From positions 188,759-252,758 of the forward strand of contig NZ_JRAO01000010.1 in assembly GCF_000768875.1 (NCBI RefSeq): DNA of 64,000 nucleotides, in the 5' to 3' direction. The notes beneath the pieces are model-generated. The model was not told the origin of the DNA and did no database searches. It was given only the letters and a program-made list of their open reading frames with translations. This stretch comes from Porphyromonas sp. COT-239 OH1446 (GTDB lineage: Bacteria; Bacteroidota; Bacteroidia; Bacteroidales; Porphyromonadaceae). The position numbers were made by a program, and so were the translations under genes. Of the stretch, positions 54,558 to 63,983 are shown piece after piece (positions within the stretch are counted from its first letter, which is position 1; each line of letters begins with the position of its first letter).

Positions 54558-56054
54558 CTACTTCTTGTAGTCAGACCACTTGACCAGGCGCATATCTCCG
54601 CTGCGTTCGATTTCGCGGTGGAAGGCGAAGCAGGCCTCTAGGCTCTGAGGAGTCTGTCCCTGTACACCTAGCTCCAGGTATTCACGTAGCAGGGGGCGAT
54701 AGTCGGGATGCACACAGTTCTCAATGATTTCGTGGGCTCTCTGTCGTGGACACTTGCCTCTTAGGTCAGCCACACCGTACTCGGAGATGATGATCTTGAC
54801 CGAGTGCTCATTGTGGTCTAGGTGCGAAACCATGGGGACGAAGGCACTGATCTTGCCCTCCTTGGCCGTAGAGGGGGTGATGAAGATCGAGAGGTAACCG
54901 CTGCGAGTGAAGTCCCCTGAGCCTCCGAGCCCGTTCATCATGCGCGTCCCGTTGACGTGGGTCGAATTGACGTTGCCGAAGATATCTGCCTCCAGGGCCG
55001 TATTGATGGCGATCACGCCTAGGCGACGGACGATCTCAGGGTTGTTGGAGTACTCCTGGGGGCGGAGCAGTAGCTTGTCTTTGAACTGGTCGAGATGGGC
55101 ATAGATATCCTGGATCACAGGGCGGCTCACCGAGAGCGAGCAACCACTGGCGAACTTCACTCGGCCTCGCTTCATCAGTGTGATCACGGCATCTTGGATC
55201 ACCTCCGTATAGACCTCGAAGTCGGGGATGTCCTGGCTGTCGCCTAGGGCTTCGAGTACGGCATTGGCCACGTTGCCCACTCCGCTCTGTAGGGGGAGAA
55301 ACTCGGCGGGGATGCGGCCGGCCTTCATCTCCTCGACGAGGAACTTGGTTACGTTTGCCCCGATGGCACGAGTAACGTCGTCCAGAGGTGCGAAGGCACT
55401 CTCGTCGTTGGGCTCGCTCGTGCGCACCACACCGACGATCTTGGCCGGGTCTACCTGTACATAGGGCTTACCTACACGATCCGAGGGCTTATAGATGCCG
55501 AGAGCCTCACGATGGGGAGGGTCTAGGGGCTCGACAATGTCGTGGATGCCTCGGATTTCCTTGGGGTGGCGATCATTGAGCTCGATGATGATCTTGTCTG
55601 CTAAGCGGCAAATTGTAGGTAGGATACCTACGCCAGAGGTGGGGACGATCTGCCCGTCCTCGGTAACATCGGCAGCCTCGACGATCGCTACATTGACTGG
55701 CCCGAAGAATCCGTAGCGCATCTCCTGGGCGAGCATAGAGAGGTGAACGTCGAAGTAAGGAGCTTTGCCTGCATTGATGGATGCACGCATATCCTTGTTG
55801 GACTGATAGGGGGTGCGGAACTTAACCGCCTCGGCTCTTGCCAGAGCTCCATCGAGGTGAGGCCCTGTGCTAGCCCCTGTAAACATACCGATCTTGAACG
55901 GACGGCCTGCGGCGTGCTCTGCCTCGGCACGTCGAGCGATTGCCTCGGGGACAACCTTGGGACAGCCAGCGGGGGTGAAGCCGCTGAAGCCTACATTGTC
56001 ATTGTGCTGCACGTATGCGGCAGCCTCTTCTGCAGTGATGAATTTCAATGCCAT
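54558..56054 (-). CDS. Acetyl-CoA hydrolase/transferase family (succinyl-CoA or butyryl-CoA:acetate CoA-transferase)
   Basis: 498 residues of class I CoA-transferases. Signature segments are GFSGFTPAGCPKVVPEAIA (22-40), PLQSGVGNVANAVLEALG, SGCSLSVSRPV, and NVNSTHVNGTRMMNGLGGSG with the conserved glycine-rich loop; the family's catalytic glutamate should lie in the VYTEVIQD region. Such enzymes transfer CoA between acetate and succinate or butyrate during amino-acid fermentation, which fits this group of asaccharolytic anaerobes. The exact acyl partner is inference. Confidence 0.88.
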   Translation of the reverse strand: MALKFITAEEAAAYVQHNDNVGFSGFTPAGCPKVVPEAIARRAEAEHAAGRPFKIGMFTGASTGPHLDGALARAEAVKFRTPYQSNKDMRASINAGKAPYFDVHLSMLAQEMRYGFFGPVNVAIVEAADVTEDGQIVPTSGVGILPTICRLADKIIIELNDRHPKEIRGIHDIVEPLDPPHREALGIYKPSDRVGKPYVQVDPAKIVGVVRTSEPNDESAFAPLDDVTRAIGANVTKFLVEEMKAGRIPAEFLPLQSGVGNVANAVLEALGDSQDIPDFEVYTEVIQDAVITLMKRGRVKFASGCSLSVSRPVIQDIYAHLDQFKDKLLLRPQEYSNNPEIVRRLGVIAINTALEADIFGNVNSTHVNGTRMMNGLGGSGDFTRSGYLSIFITPSTAKEGKISAFVPMVSHLDHNEHSVKIIISEYGVADLRGKCPRQRAHEIIENCVHPDYRPLLREYLELGVQGQTPQSLEACFAFHREIERSGDMRLVKWSDYKK

Positions 56055-56264
56055 AATGTTGAGCTCTTTGAAAATATAATGTGGATGTTTTTGAAGTCCT
56101 ATCTAACGTGCCTCAAAATTACGAATTAACTCTATCATTAGCTAATTATATCTACAAATACTCTCTCGCATGGTGATAAGTGTCGGGGGCATCATCTCGG
56201 GAGGCTGTCCCTGTGGTGTGTGTGGCCTCGGAAGAGCTCTAGGGCAAGGCTCAAGTGCGCTCTT

Positions 56265-56472
56265 CCTTAGACCTCTATCGAGGCCCTACTTAGACCTCAA
56301 TAGAGCTCCTATTTATATCTCTATTGCGATCCTACTTGGGTCTCGGTGGAGCTCCTACTTGAGTCTCTGTTGTGATGCTATTTGGATCTCAGTTGAAGTC
56401 CTACTTAGACCTCTACTGCGATGCTAGATGGTCTCTCACTCGAGAGGCTACCGAGACTTCACCTGCGCTCCT
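56265..56472 (-). repeat. 23-base repeat array, inverted orientation (locus G)
   Basis: The longest array: units starting at 56265 (22-23 bases), 56288, 56311, 56334, 56357, 56380, 56403 (all 23), 56426 (24) and 56450 (23). Units end CCT or GCT and start ACTTAGAC, ACTTGAG or ATTTGGA. It occupies the 620-base gap upstream of the CoA-transferase start, which otherwise contains only the terminator at 56568 and no supported gene. Confidence 0.88.
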
Positions 56473-56567
56473 ATCGCCCCCTCAGCTCCGCCCCACCTCG
56501 ATCCTCGATGGCAGCCCTCGGCATAGAGCCTCAGCGAGCTGCTCAGGGAGTGGAGAGCGTATGCGAC

Positions 56568-56612
56568 AGCCCCTCCGCCCACAGTCTGCTGTAGGCTGTG
56601 GATGGAGGGGCT
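56568..56612 (-). terminator. Terminator of the LuxR/PAS regulator gene
   Basis: An inverted repeat AGCCCCTCC plus CCACAG with complements (one mismatch), 63 bases after the stop at 56675. The T tail is weak. Confidence 0.55.
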
Positions 56613-56674
56613 AATCGTTAAGGCTGAGGCCCTCGGTCGAGAGAGGGAAGCCCCCGAGGGGGATGCCGCACGCT

Positions 56675-57448
56675 CTAGAGTAGTCGGTGCTCAGTGGCTA
56701 CGGCGATAGCCTCGGAGATATTCGCCACATCGAGCTTGACGAAGAGACTCTTGCGATAGCCCTTGACAGAGTCCTCGGACTTGTTGATCTTCACCGCTAT
56801 TTCGCTTACGGATAGACCTTGGTTCGCCAGTCGGATCACGGCCTTTTCGTATTCGCTGAGCTCGATCGTCTCGCTGAGTCGCCACCGTCCGCTGCTCGGG
56901 GTGTATTGCCAGCAGTTCTTGGAGTAGGCCTGTGTGATGTAGGCGGTATGCCGCTGACTGGTGGAGGCGAGGGAGACGATGCAGAGGGCGAGCCAAATAT
57001 TTCCCTCCTCGTCGAGCTTGAGCGGGGTGAGCCGGTGGTTGATGAGCATAAGTTCGCTCGTCCCCTCTTTGTAGAGCTGGAAATTGTAGGAGATGGTGTA
57101 GCTGCAACGCTCCTCAACAGGCTGCCTGCGGAAGAACTCGAAGCCCGCACGATTGACCGCTGTGAGAAAGGCTATATCCTCGCTCGGCACATGCTCGTAG
57201 TAGAAGGCATAGCCCTCCTGCTGCACCTCCTCGACCCTCTTGCCACAGAGGAAGAGAGGATTGTCCGAGACATAGAGGAAGTTCATCCGATGGTAGTCGA
57301 TGATGTAGAGCGACTGGTAGGTGAGCCGAGAGAGGGCGACCACTGAGTCAATATAGGGCTGTAGATCCTGGTAGGCCTCAGGGTTGACCCTCGGGCGATC
57401 CACGCTGTCGGGGTAGAGGCGTGAGGGGATGTTCGCATCAGTCTTCAT
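56675..57448 (-). CDS. PAS-like sensor plus LuxR-type DNA-binding regulator
   Basis: 257 residues. Residues 40-160 look like a PAS fold (LYIIDYHRMNFLYVSDNPLF, then SYTISYNFQLYKEG and MLINHRLTPLKLDEEGNIWL). Residues 195-255 are a LuxR/NarL helix-turn-helix (ELSEYEKAVIRLANQGLSVS, then VKINKSEDSVKGYRKSLFVK). It is a one-component regulator; the ligand is unknown. It is divergent from the TonB-dependent protein gene at 57620, with two matching palindromes between them, so it is the obvious candidate to bind there and control both genes. TATATTTG on the minus strand (57475-57482) is its likely -7 box. Confidence 0.82.
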   Translation of the reverse strand: MKTDANIPSRLYPDSVDRPRVNPEAYQDLQPYIDSVVALSRLTYQSLYIIDYHRMNFLYVSDNPLFLCGKRVEEVQQEGYAFYYEHVPSEDIAFLTAVNRAGFEFFRRQPVEERCSYTISYNFQLYKEGTSELMLINHRLTPLKLDEEGNIWLALCIVSLASTSQRHTAYITQAYSKNCWQYTPSSGRWRLSETIELSEYEKAVIRLANQGLSVSEIAVKINKSEDSVKGYRKSLFVKLDVANISEAIAVATEHRLL

Positions 57449-57501
57449 CGGGAGAATCCTTAGTGGTGATGAAGCAAATATAGTGATTGTTAGGCATCCG
57501 A

Positions 57502-57517
57502 TTACCCGGAAGGGTAA
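57502..57517. promoter_or_regulatory. Operator-like palindrome 1 (TTACCC-N4-GGGTAA)
   Basis: TTACCC, GGAA, GGGTAA: a perfect 6-bp inverted repeat. It covers the expected -33 position of the minus-strand promoter whose -7 box is at 57475-57482. Its centre is 40 bp from that of palindrome 2. Confidence 0.65.
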
Positions 57518-57541
57518 GAGTTGGCCACTTGGGAGTAGAAT

Positions 57542-57557
57542 TACCCTTTTGGGTATT
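57542..57557. promoter_or_regulatory. Operator-like palindrome 2 (TTACCC-N4-GGGTAT)
   Basis: TTACCC, TTTT, GGGTAT: one base from perfect symmetry, with the same half-sites and spacer length as palindrome 1. It touches the -33 region (TTG at 57557-57559) of the plus-strand promoter. Confidence 0.65.
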
Positions 57558-57588
57558 GCACGCCGCTTGGTGCGCCCAGTACCTTTGC
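57557..57588 (+). promoter_or_regulatory. Promoter of the TonB-dependent barrel protein gene
   Basis: TTG (57557-57559), 21 bases, then TACCTTTG (57581-57588). Transcription would start near 57594, about 26 bases before the ATG. Confidence 0.65.
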
Positions 57589-57619
57589 TGCATCAACGAA
57601 CGTTTAACGGTTAGAGACT

Positions 57620-59941
57620 ATGAAACGAATACTTTCCCTCCCCATCCTCCTCGTTCTCCTATGCAGTACGATCGAGGCTCAAGCGCAGCAGCGTGTGCGA
57701 GGCATCGTGGTCAATCAGCACGGCGAGGGCCTCGAGTTTGTCAATGTTGTGGCCAAGAGGCTCTCCGACTCTACCTTCGTCCGAGGGGCAGTTACCGATA
57801 GCCTGGGAGCTTTTGCCTTCGAGGGCTTGCCCGAGGCCTGTTACCTCTCGCTTAGCTCTGTCGGTTATGAGCAGGCCTCCCATCCTATTTCCGAGACGAT
57901 GCGCATTACCCTTAGGGAGGCCGTCGTCGAGCTCAATAGCCTGGTCGTTAAGGCCGATCGCCCACAGATACGCCTTAGGCATGGAGCTCTCGAGATGAGC
58001 GTGCAGGGTACGACCCTGGCCTATCGCTCAGATATTATGGAGGTGCTGGGACAAGTGCCTGGACTGAGGACTTCGCTCGATGGCTCTGTCGGGCTGATCT
58101 CTGGCGGGAGGCTGATGATCTACCTCAATGGTCGGGAGGTGCATGAGGTGAGCGACCTGCGCATGATAGACATCAAGCGTATCAAGAGCCTCAGCCTAGA
58201 CAATGCCCCAGGGGCGCGCTATCCCAGCGACGTGCGGGCTGTGCTGCACATCCGCACCGAGCGAGACCTCTCGGCCCTCTCGATACGCCTGATGAGCTGG
58301 AATCGCTTGGCGCACTTCTTCTCCAGTAGAGGTGAGGCTCATTTGGCTTACAACAAGGGCAAGGCGAATTATTATGCTATGCTCTTCTATGGTCGTGCCC
58401 GCAAGCGTAACACGCAGGATCTAGAAACCCTTATCTCCGAGACAGAGGGCACGGCCCTCGAGGAGCGGCTCACGACAAACCTGGTCATCAAGCCTGGCGG
58501 CAGAGAGGTCAAGCTCATGGGCGGAGCGGACTTCTCGCCTCGATCTAACCTCAGACTGGGGGTTAAGTATGTCTTCGGTCGAGATGTAGAGCTCTCAGAG
58601 CTAAACGATTACTCCAGGTCCTACATAGGCCCTAAGCTTAACGATGAGATCCTCTCCCTGACCCAGGTCGAGGACCCCTCGGCTCTGCACCACCTCAACG
58701 CCTTCGCCTCATGGGATCTCACCCCTCGGATCAACCTCACCCTCAACGGCGACTACCTCGACAAGTGCCTTGACCGAGATCAGACCTCTAGCGAGCAGAG
58801 CCTCCTGCATCAGACGACGACCCCGATCGTGATCCACTCCAAGAGCCATCGCCGCCTCTGGCAGGGCAATGCTATCCTAGGCTATAGCTTCGAGGGTGGG
58901 CAGGCCCTCGAGCTGGGGATCGAGGCCAACGACATCACAGGCGATAGCCACCAGCTCTATGGCCTCGATCTCAAGCGAGTGAGCGACTACACCAACGACG
59001 AGCGGGTGTTTGCAGGCTTTGCCTCCTATCGCTTCGCCCTCAAGGGCTGGGACGCTCAGCTTGGGTTGCGCTACGAGCGAGCTCAGAGTGCCCTGCACAA
59101 TCGACTCGTCGGGGGGAAGGATCTTGACCGCTCTTGGGGAGACCTCTTCTATGCTGTCAAGCTCTCGGGCAAGCTGGGCAAGACCATGCACAGCCTTAGC
59201 CTCGGCTCGTCCATCCTCCGCCCAACGATGGAGCAGCTGACTAACAATACCTATCGCTCGAATCAGTACCTCATGCAGGAGGGTAACCCGAACCTCGTCC
59301 CCCAGCGTAACCATAGCTTCGGTTACAATTTGATCTTCTCAAACTATTATTTTGCAGCCAGTTATGCCTTGCATCGAGACCTCATTGCTACCCACATCCG
59401 AGCCAATAGAGAGGTCCCTAGCGGCTATATCTTCGCCCCAGCGAACTACCGACGAGCCTCCTCTCTCGAGCTCGTCGCCAACGCCCGAGAGCGTTGGGGC
59501 TGGTACAGCCTGAGTGCCACAGCGGCCTACCAGTACAACCACATTGAGGGGCTTAGGGAGGGCCTAATGCACCAAACGAAACCCCTATATTACCTGCGCC
59601 TCAATCATGGCTTCACCCTGCCCCGTGGCTACTACCTCGAGGCTGAGTACAGCTATCAGAGTGCCTCCACGATGAAGATCTACAATCTGGAGAGGCGGCA
59701 CGTGATCAATATGTATGCCAACAAGAGCTTCTTCGACGGTCGTCTACAGGTCTCGCTGCGCCTCATGGATCTCCTGCGCACCGGCGGCAGCCAGCTCTCT
59801 ACAGCCATCGGAGGGGTAGCCCTCAGGCAGAGTGAGTACAGCGACTCTCGGAGCATTCACCTCAACTTTACCTACCGCTTCAACAAGGAGCGCAAGTACC
59901 GAGGCCGAGATACTGCCTCCGAGGCCATCAATCGTTTATAG
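57620..59941 (+). CDS. TonB-dependent-receptor-like outer membrane barrel protein
   Basis: 773 residues. Signal peptide 1-22 (MKRILSLPILLVLLCSTI, ending EAQAQ). Residues 24-110 form a carboxypeptidase-regulatory-like domain (RVRGIVVNQHGEGLEFVNVV). A plug-like domain follows (MEVLGQVPGLRTSLDGSVGL, then LNGREVHEV), then a barrel of the outer-membrane-barrel-3 type ending near IHLNFTYRF with a basic tail. No TonB box is recognisable by eye. Proteins of this group import nutrients or act as sensors; the ligand is unknown. It is a single-gene unit under a promoter flanked by two palindromes. Confidence 0.87.
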   Translation: MKRILSLPILLVLLCSTIEAQAQQRVRGIVVNQHGEGLEFVNVVAKRLSDSTFVRGAVTDSLGAFAFEGLPEACYLSLSSVGYEQASHPISETMRITLREAVVELNSLVVKADRPQIRLRHGALEMSVQGTTLAYRSDIMEVLGQVPGLRTSLDGSVGLISGGRLMIYLNGREVHEVSDLRMIDIKRIKSLSLDNAPGARYPSDVRAVLHIRTERDLSALSIRLMSWNRLAHFFSSRGEAHLAYNKGKANYYAMLFYGRARKRNTQDLETLISETEGTALEERLTTNLVIKPGGREVKLMGGADFSPRSNLRLGVKYVFGRDVELSELNDYSRSYIGPKLNDEILSLTQVEDPSALHHLNAFASWDLTPRINLTLNGDYLDKCLDRDQTSSEQSLLHQTTTPIVIHSKSHRRLWQGNAILGYSFEGGQALELGIEANDITGDSHQLYGLDLKRVSDYTNDERVFAGFASYRFALKGWDAQLGLRYERAQSALHNRLVGGKDLDRSWGDLFYAVKLSGKLGKTMHSLSLGSSILRPTMEQLTNNTYRSNQYLMQEGNPNLVPQRNHSFGYNLIFSNYYFAASYALHRDLIATHIRANREVPSGYIFAPANYRRASSLELVANARERWGWYSLSATAAYQYNHIEGLREGLMHQTKPLYYLRLNHGFTLPRGYYLEAEYSYQSASTMKIYNLERRHVINMYANKSFFDGRLQVSLRLMDLLRTGGSQLSTAIGGVALRQSEYSDSRSIHLNFTYRFNKERKYRGRDTASEAINRL

Positions 59942-59975
59942 AGGCTGCACTTCGCCGAGGAGAGATCCCTCAACG

Positions 59976-60034
59976 CAAGAGAGGCCGATGCTTCGAGAGA
60001 TGCCTAGTGGTTCTCTCGAGGTATCGGCCTCTTG
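59976..60034 (+). terminator. Long terminator hairpin after the barrel protein gene
   Basis: An outer stem CAAGAG/GGCCGAT with its complement and an inner stem CTCGAGAGA-type, about 20 pairs in all, 35 bases after the stop and followed by TTCTC. Confidence 0.65.
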
Positions 60035-60097
60035 TTCTCAGAGCTTTCTCTGCTTGAGGCTGCCCTCCAGAGCTCTTACAGATTGAGCAAAATAACG

Positions 60098-60105
60098 TAC
60101 CTTTG
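60098..60105 (+). promoter_or_regulatory. -7 box of ileS
   Basis: TACCTTTG, 40 bases before the ATG at 60146. No convincing -33 element at the usual distance. Confidence 0.55.
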
Positions 60106-60145
60106 CAGCGTTTATAATATATTTAAGGAAAGCAGTATCAAAGGT

Positions 60146-63100
60146 ATGAGCCATAAGTTTGCCGAGTATGACCAGTTACGTCTCTCTCTCGCAGGGGAGG
60201 AGATGCTTCAGAGGTGGGAAGAGGAAGGGCTATTCTTACAGAGTCTTCGTGAGCGCAAGGATGCCCCATCATTCGTATTCTACGAGGGACCTCCCTCTGC
60301 CAATGGGATGCCCGGCATTCACCACGTGATGGCTCGCTCGATCAAGGATATTTTCTGTCGCTACAAGACCATGAAGGGCTTCTCAGTCGAGCGCAAAGCT
60401 GGCTGGGATACCCATGGCCTACCCGTAGAGCTGGGCGTAGAGAAGGCCCTCGGGATCACCAAGGAAGACATCGGCAAGACAATCAGTGTAGCCGAGTATA
60501 ATGCGGCCTGTCGTCGGGATGTGATGAAGTTTACCCGTGAGTGGGAGGATCTTACCCAAAAGATGGGCTACTGGGTGGACATGCAGCACCCCTATATCAC
60601 CTACGACAATCGCTATATCGAGACCCTTTGGTATCTGCTCAAGGAGATCTATGGCAAGGGCTTGCTCTATAAGGGCTACACCATACAGCCCTATTCGCCT
60701 GCCGCTGGGACGGGGCTCAGTACTCACGAGCTCAATCAGCCTGGTTGCTACCGAGATGTGAAGGATACTACCTGCATCGCCCAGTTCGCCATCCGTAAGC
60801 CCCTGCCTGAGATGCAGGGCCATGGCGAGGCCTACTTCCTCGCTTGGACGACAACTCCCTGGACGCTTCCTTCCAATACAGCCCTTTGTGTAGGCCCTGA
60901 GATCGAATATGTGGCCGTACGCACCTTCAACCCCTATACTGCTGCCCCCATCACCATCGTTGTGGCTCGGGCCTTGCTCGCTAGCCTTGTGAGCCTAGAG
61001 CTAGAGGGTGCTGAGCATTTGTCCGCCTACAAGCAGGGCGACAAGCATCTGCCCTACCAGATCGTTGGCTCGTGGATGGGTCGAGAGCTCGAGGGTCTCG
61101 AGTATGAGCAATTGATCCCCTGGGTACGTCCTGAGGCAGGGGCTTTCAGAGTGATCCTCGGCGACTTCGTTACTACGGAGGATGGTACAGGTATCGTACA
61201 TATTGCGCCCACCTTCGGAGCAGATGATAACAAGGTCGCTAGACAGAGCGGTGTGCCCGCCCTGCTCGTCAAGGATCGGGAGGGCAATGAGCGTCCATTG
61301 GTCGACCTCTCTGGTCGCCTCTATCGACTCGAGGAGCTAGACCCAGAGTTTGTTTCGACTCAGGTGGATGTCGAGGCCTATATCCCCTACGCAGGCCGCT
61401 ATGTCAAGAATGCCTACGACGAAGAGCTCACGGACAAGGACGAGACGCTCGACGTTGCTATCGCCCTCTCGCTCAAGGCTCGAGGGCAAGCCTTCCGAAT
61501 CGAGAAGCATACCCATAGCTACCCCCACTGCTGGCGCACGGACAAGCCCGTCCTCTATTACCCACTGGATAGCTGGTTCATCCGTACGACCGCCTGCAAG
61601 GAGCGCATGATCGAGCTTAACCGTACCATCAACTGGAAGCCCGAGAGTACAGGTACTGGTCGCTTCGGCAAGTGGCTAGAGAACCTGCAGGACTGGAACC
61701 TCTCCCGCAGCCGCTACTGGGGTACTCCGTTGCCGATTTGGCGCACAGAGGACGGTCGAGAGGAGCTCTGTATCGGCTCTGTAGCCGAGCTCTACGAAGA
61801 GATCGAACGCTCTGTACAGGCGGGCTTCATGACTGAGAACCCCATCAAGGACTTCGTCCCAGGGCTATATACTCAGGAGAATTACGACAAGATCGATCTG
61901 CACCGCCCCTTCGTGGACGAGATCACGCTCGTCTCCCCCTCGGGTGCGCCCATGCATCGTGAGGCCGACCTCATCGACGTGTGGTTCGATTCGGGAGCTA
62001 TGCCCTATGCACAGATGCACTATCCGTTCGAGAATAAGGAGCTGGTGGAGAGCGGTCGAGCTTTCCCTGCGGACTTCATAGCCGAGGGGGTAGACCAGAC
62101 CCGTGGATGGTTCTTTACCCTGCATGCGATCTCGACGATGATCTCGGATGCTGTCAGCTACAAGGCCGTGATCTCCAATGGTCTCGTTTTGGACAAGAAT
62201 GGCAACAAGATGAGCAAGCGTCTAGGCAATGCCGTAGACCCCTTCGAGACCATCCGTACCTACGGTGCTGATGCTGTACGCTGGTATATGATCTCGAACT
62301 CATCCCCTTGGGATAACCTCAAGTTCGACATCGAGGGCGTCGAGGAGGTGCGTCGCAAGTTCTTCTCAACCCTCTACAATACCTATCAGTTCTTCGCCCT
62401 GTATGCCAATCTCGATGGCTTCGACCTCGAGGCCGAGCAAGTACCCCTCAGTGAGCGTCCCGAGATCGACCGTTGGATCCTCTCAGCTCTGCATTCGCTC
62501 ATCCAGGAGGTCGATGTCCACTATGCCGACTATGAGCCTACCCGAGCTGCTCGAGCCATTAGCGACTTCGTCAGCGAACAGCTCAGCAACTGGTATGTAC
62601 GCCTTTGCCGTCGCCGCTTCTGGGCTGGAGAGATGACTAACGACAAGCTCTCGGCCTATCAAACCCTCTATGCTTCGCTCAAGGCTGTTGCGCAGCTGAT
62701 GGCCCCCATCGCCCCCTTCTATGCCGACCAGCTCTATCGTGATCTGCACCCTGGGCTTTCGGGGGCTCAGGGCTCTGTACACCTGAGCCTCATGCCAGAG
62801 GCCGACGAGGCCTTCATCAACAAGCCTCTCGAGGTGAATATGCAGATGGCTCAGCGCATCTGCTCGATGGTGTTGGCACTCAGACGTAAGGTGAATATCA
62901 AGGTGCGTCAGCCTCTACAGACCCTCATGATCCCTGTGCTGGATGAGGCTCAGCGACTCTCGATCGAGCCTGTTGTCCCCCTCATCCTCAGTGAGGTCAA
63001 TCTCAAGGAGCTTCGCTTCGTCGGCGATGGCCAGGGGGCTCTGGTCAAGAGGGTGAAGCTAGACTTCAAACGCCTTGGCCCTCGCTATGGCAAAATCATG

Positions 63101-63562
63101 AAGGCCATTGCAGCCCTCTCGGCTATGCTCTCTCAGGAGCAGATCGGTCAGCTGGAGCGCAGCGGTCGCCTCGAGCTCGAGGTTGAGGGGCAGACTGTAG
63201 TCCTTGAGCGTGAGGATGTAGAGATCTACTCGGAGGATATCCCTGGTTGGCTCGTGGCCAACGAAGGAGCTCTGACCGTAGCCCTCGACATTACCATCAC
63301 GGACGAATTACGTAGCGAGGGCCTGGCCCGAGAGCTCATCAATCGCCTGCAAAACCTCCGCAAGCAGAGCGGCTACGAGCTCAGCGACCGTATCCATGTT
63401 CGCCTGCAGCAGAGTGCAGAGATGGAGCAAGCCCTCAGCCTCTATGCCTCATACATTGCCCGAGAGGTGCAGGCAGAGAACTTTGAAGTTGTACCTCGTA
63501 TCGAGAGCCCTGTCGAGCTAGACATGGATGGCTTCTCGTTATGGGTGTCGATCAGTAAATAG
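60146..63562 (+). CDS. ileS: Isoleucine-tRNA ligase
   Basis: 1138 residues from the ATG at 60146 (MSHKFAEYDQLRLSL); the frame is open to 60032, but that part overlaps the promoter. The HIGH site reads GIHH (57-60, GMPGIHHVMARSIKD), as in the eukaryote-like clade of IleS, and the KMSKR loop is GNKMSKRLGNAVDP. The editing domain has AWTTTPWTLPSN and the aspartate-containing GTGIVHIAPTFGADD. Enzymes of this clade are often naturally less sensitive to mupirocin; that is family knowledge, not shown here. Confidence 0.95.
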   Translation: MSHKFAEYDQLRLSLAGEEMLQRWEEEGLFLQSLRERKDAPSFVFYEGPPSANGMPGIHHVMARSIKDIFCRYKTMKGFSVERKAGWDTHGLPVELGVEKALGITKEDIGKTISVAEYNAACRRDVMKFTREWEDLTQKMGYWVDMQHPYITYDNRYIETLWYLLKEIYGKGLLYKGYTIQPYSPAAGTGLSTHELNQPGCYRDVKDTTCIAQFAIRKPLPEMQGHGEAYFLAWTTTPWTLPSNTALCVGPEIEYVAVRTFNPYTAAPITIVVARALLASLVSLELEGAEHLSAYKQGDKHLPYQIVGSWMGRELEGLEYEQLIPWVRPEAGAFRVILGDFVTTEDGTGIVHIAPTFGADDNKVARQSGVPALLVKDREGNERPLVDLSGRLYRLEELDPEFVSTQVDVEAYIPYAGRYVKNAYDEELTDKDETLDVAIALSLKARGQAFRIEKHTHSYPHCWRTDKPVLYYPLDSWFIRTTACKERMIELNRTINWKPESTGTGRFGKWLENLQDWNLSRSRYWGTPLPIWRTEDGREELCIGSVAELYEEIERSVQAGFMTENPIKDFVPGLYTQENYDKIDLHRPFVDEITLVSPSGAPMHREADLIDVWFDSGAMPYAQMHYPFENKELVESGRAFPADFIAEGVDQTRGWFFTLHAISTMISDAVSYKAVISNGLVLDKNGNKMSKRLGNAVDPFETIRTYGADAVRWYMISNSSPWDNLKFDIEGVEEVRRKFFSTLYNTYQFFALYANLDGFDLEAEQVPLSERPEIDRWILSALHSLIQEVDVHYADYEPTRAARAISDFVSEQLSNWYVRLCRRRFWAGEMTNDKLSAYQTLYASLKAVAQLMAPIAPFYADQLYRDLHPGLSGAQGSVHLSLMPEADEAFINKPLEVNMQMAQRICSMVLALRRKVNIKVRQPLQTLMIPVLDEAQRLSIEPVVPLILSEVNLKELRFVGDGQGALVKRVKLDFKRLGPRYGKIMKAIAALSAMLSQEQIGQLERSGRLELEVEGQTVVLEREDVEIYSEDIPGWLVANEGALTVALDITITDELRSEGLARELINRLQNLRKQSGYELSDRIHVRLQQSAEMEQALSLYASYIAREVQAENFEVVPRIESPVELDMDGFSLWVSISK

Positions 63563-63593
63563 CTTTTACGTACAAACCAAACACTATACACCA

Positions 63594-63980
63594 ATGAGTA
63601 CAGATCAGAGAGTTGCATACTCGGACGAAGACCTGCAAGAGTTCAAAGAGCTTATCCTCAAGAAGCTGGAGCAAGCTACGGCAGACTACGAGCTGCTGCG
63701 TGCAGGGGCTAGCATGGCCTCGGGCAATGATGTTGCCGATACGTCGCCTACCTTCAAATCTCTTCAAGAGGGGGCTACGATCCTCTCTCGGGGCGAAGCT
63801 GGCCAGCAGGCTATGCGTCTGCTCAAGTTCATCCAGGGACTACAGGCAGCCCTCGTGCGTATCGAGAAGAAGACCTACGGCATCTGTCGTGAGACGGGCA
63901 AATTGATTCCCAAGGAGCGTCTGCGTGCCGTCCCTCATACGACTCTAAGCATCGAGGCTAAGCTCTCGGAGAAGAAGTAG
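63594..63980 (+). CDS. TraR/DksA-family protein lacking zinc-finger cysteines
   Basis: 128 residues from the ATG at 63594. An N-terminal helical hairpin (DEDLQEFKELILKKLEQATA) and a C-terminal region aligned to DksA (KKTYGICRETGKLIPKERL, then AVPHTTLSIEAK). Where DksA has four cysteines, only one is kept (YGIC); the others are Thr and Ser or Glu. This form is common in Bacteroidota. DksA binds the RNA polymerase secondary channel with ppGpp; whether this protein does the same is unproven. It follows ileS by 31 bases. Confidence 0.85.
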   Translation: MSTDQRVAYSDEDLQEFKELILKKLEQATADYELLRAGASMASGNDVADTSPTFKSLQEGATILSRGEAGQQAMRLLKFIQGLQAALVRIEKKTYGICRETGKLIPKERLRAVPHTTLSIEAKLSEKK

Positions 63981-63983
63981 TCT

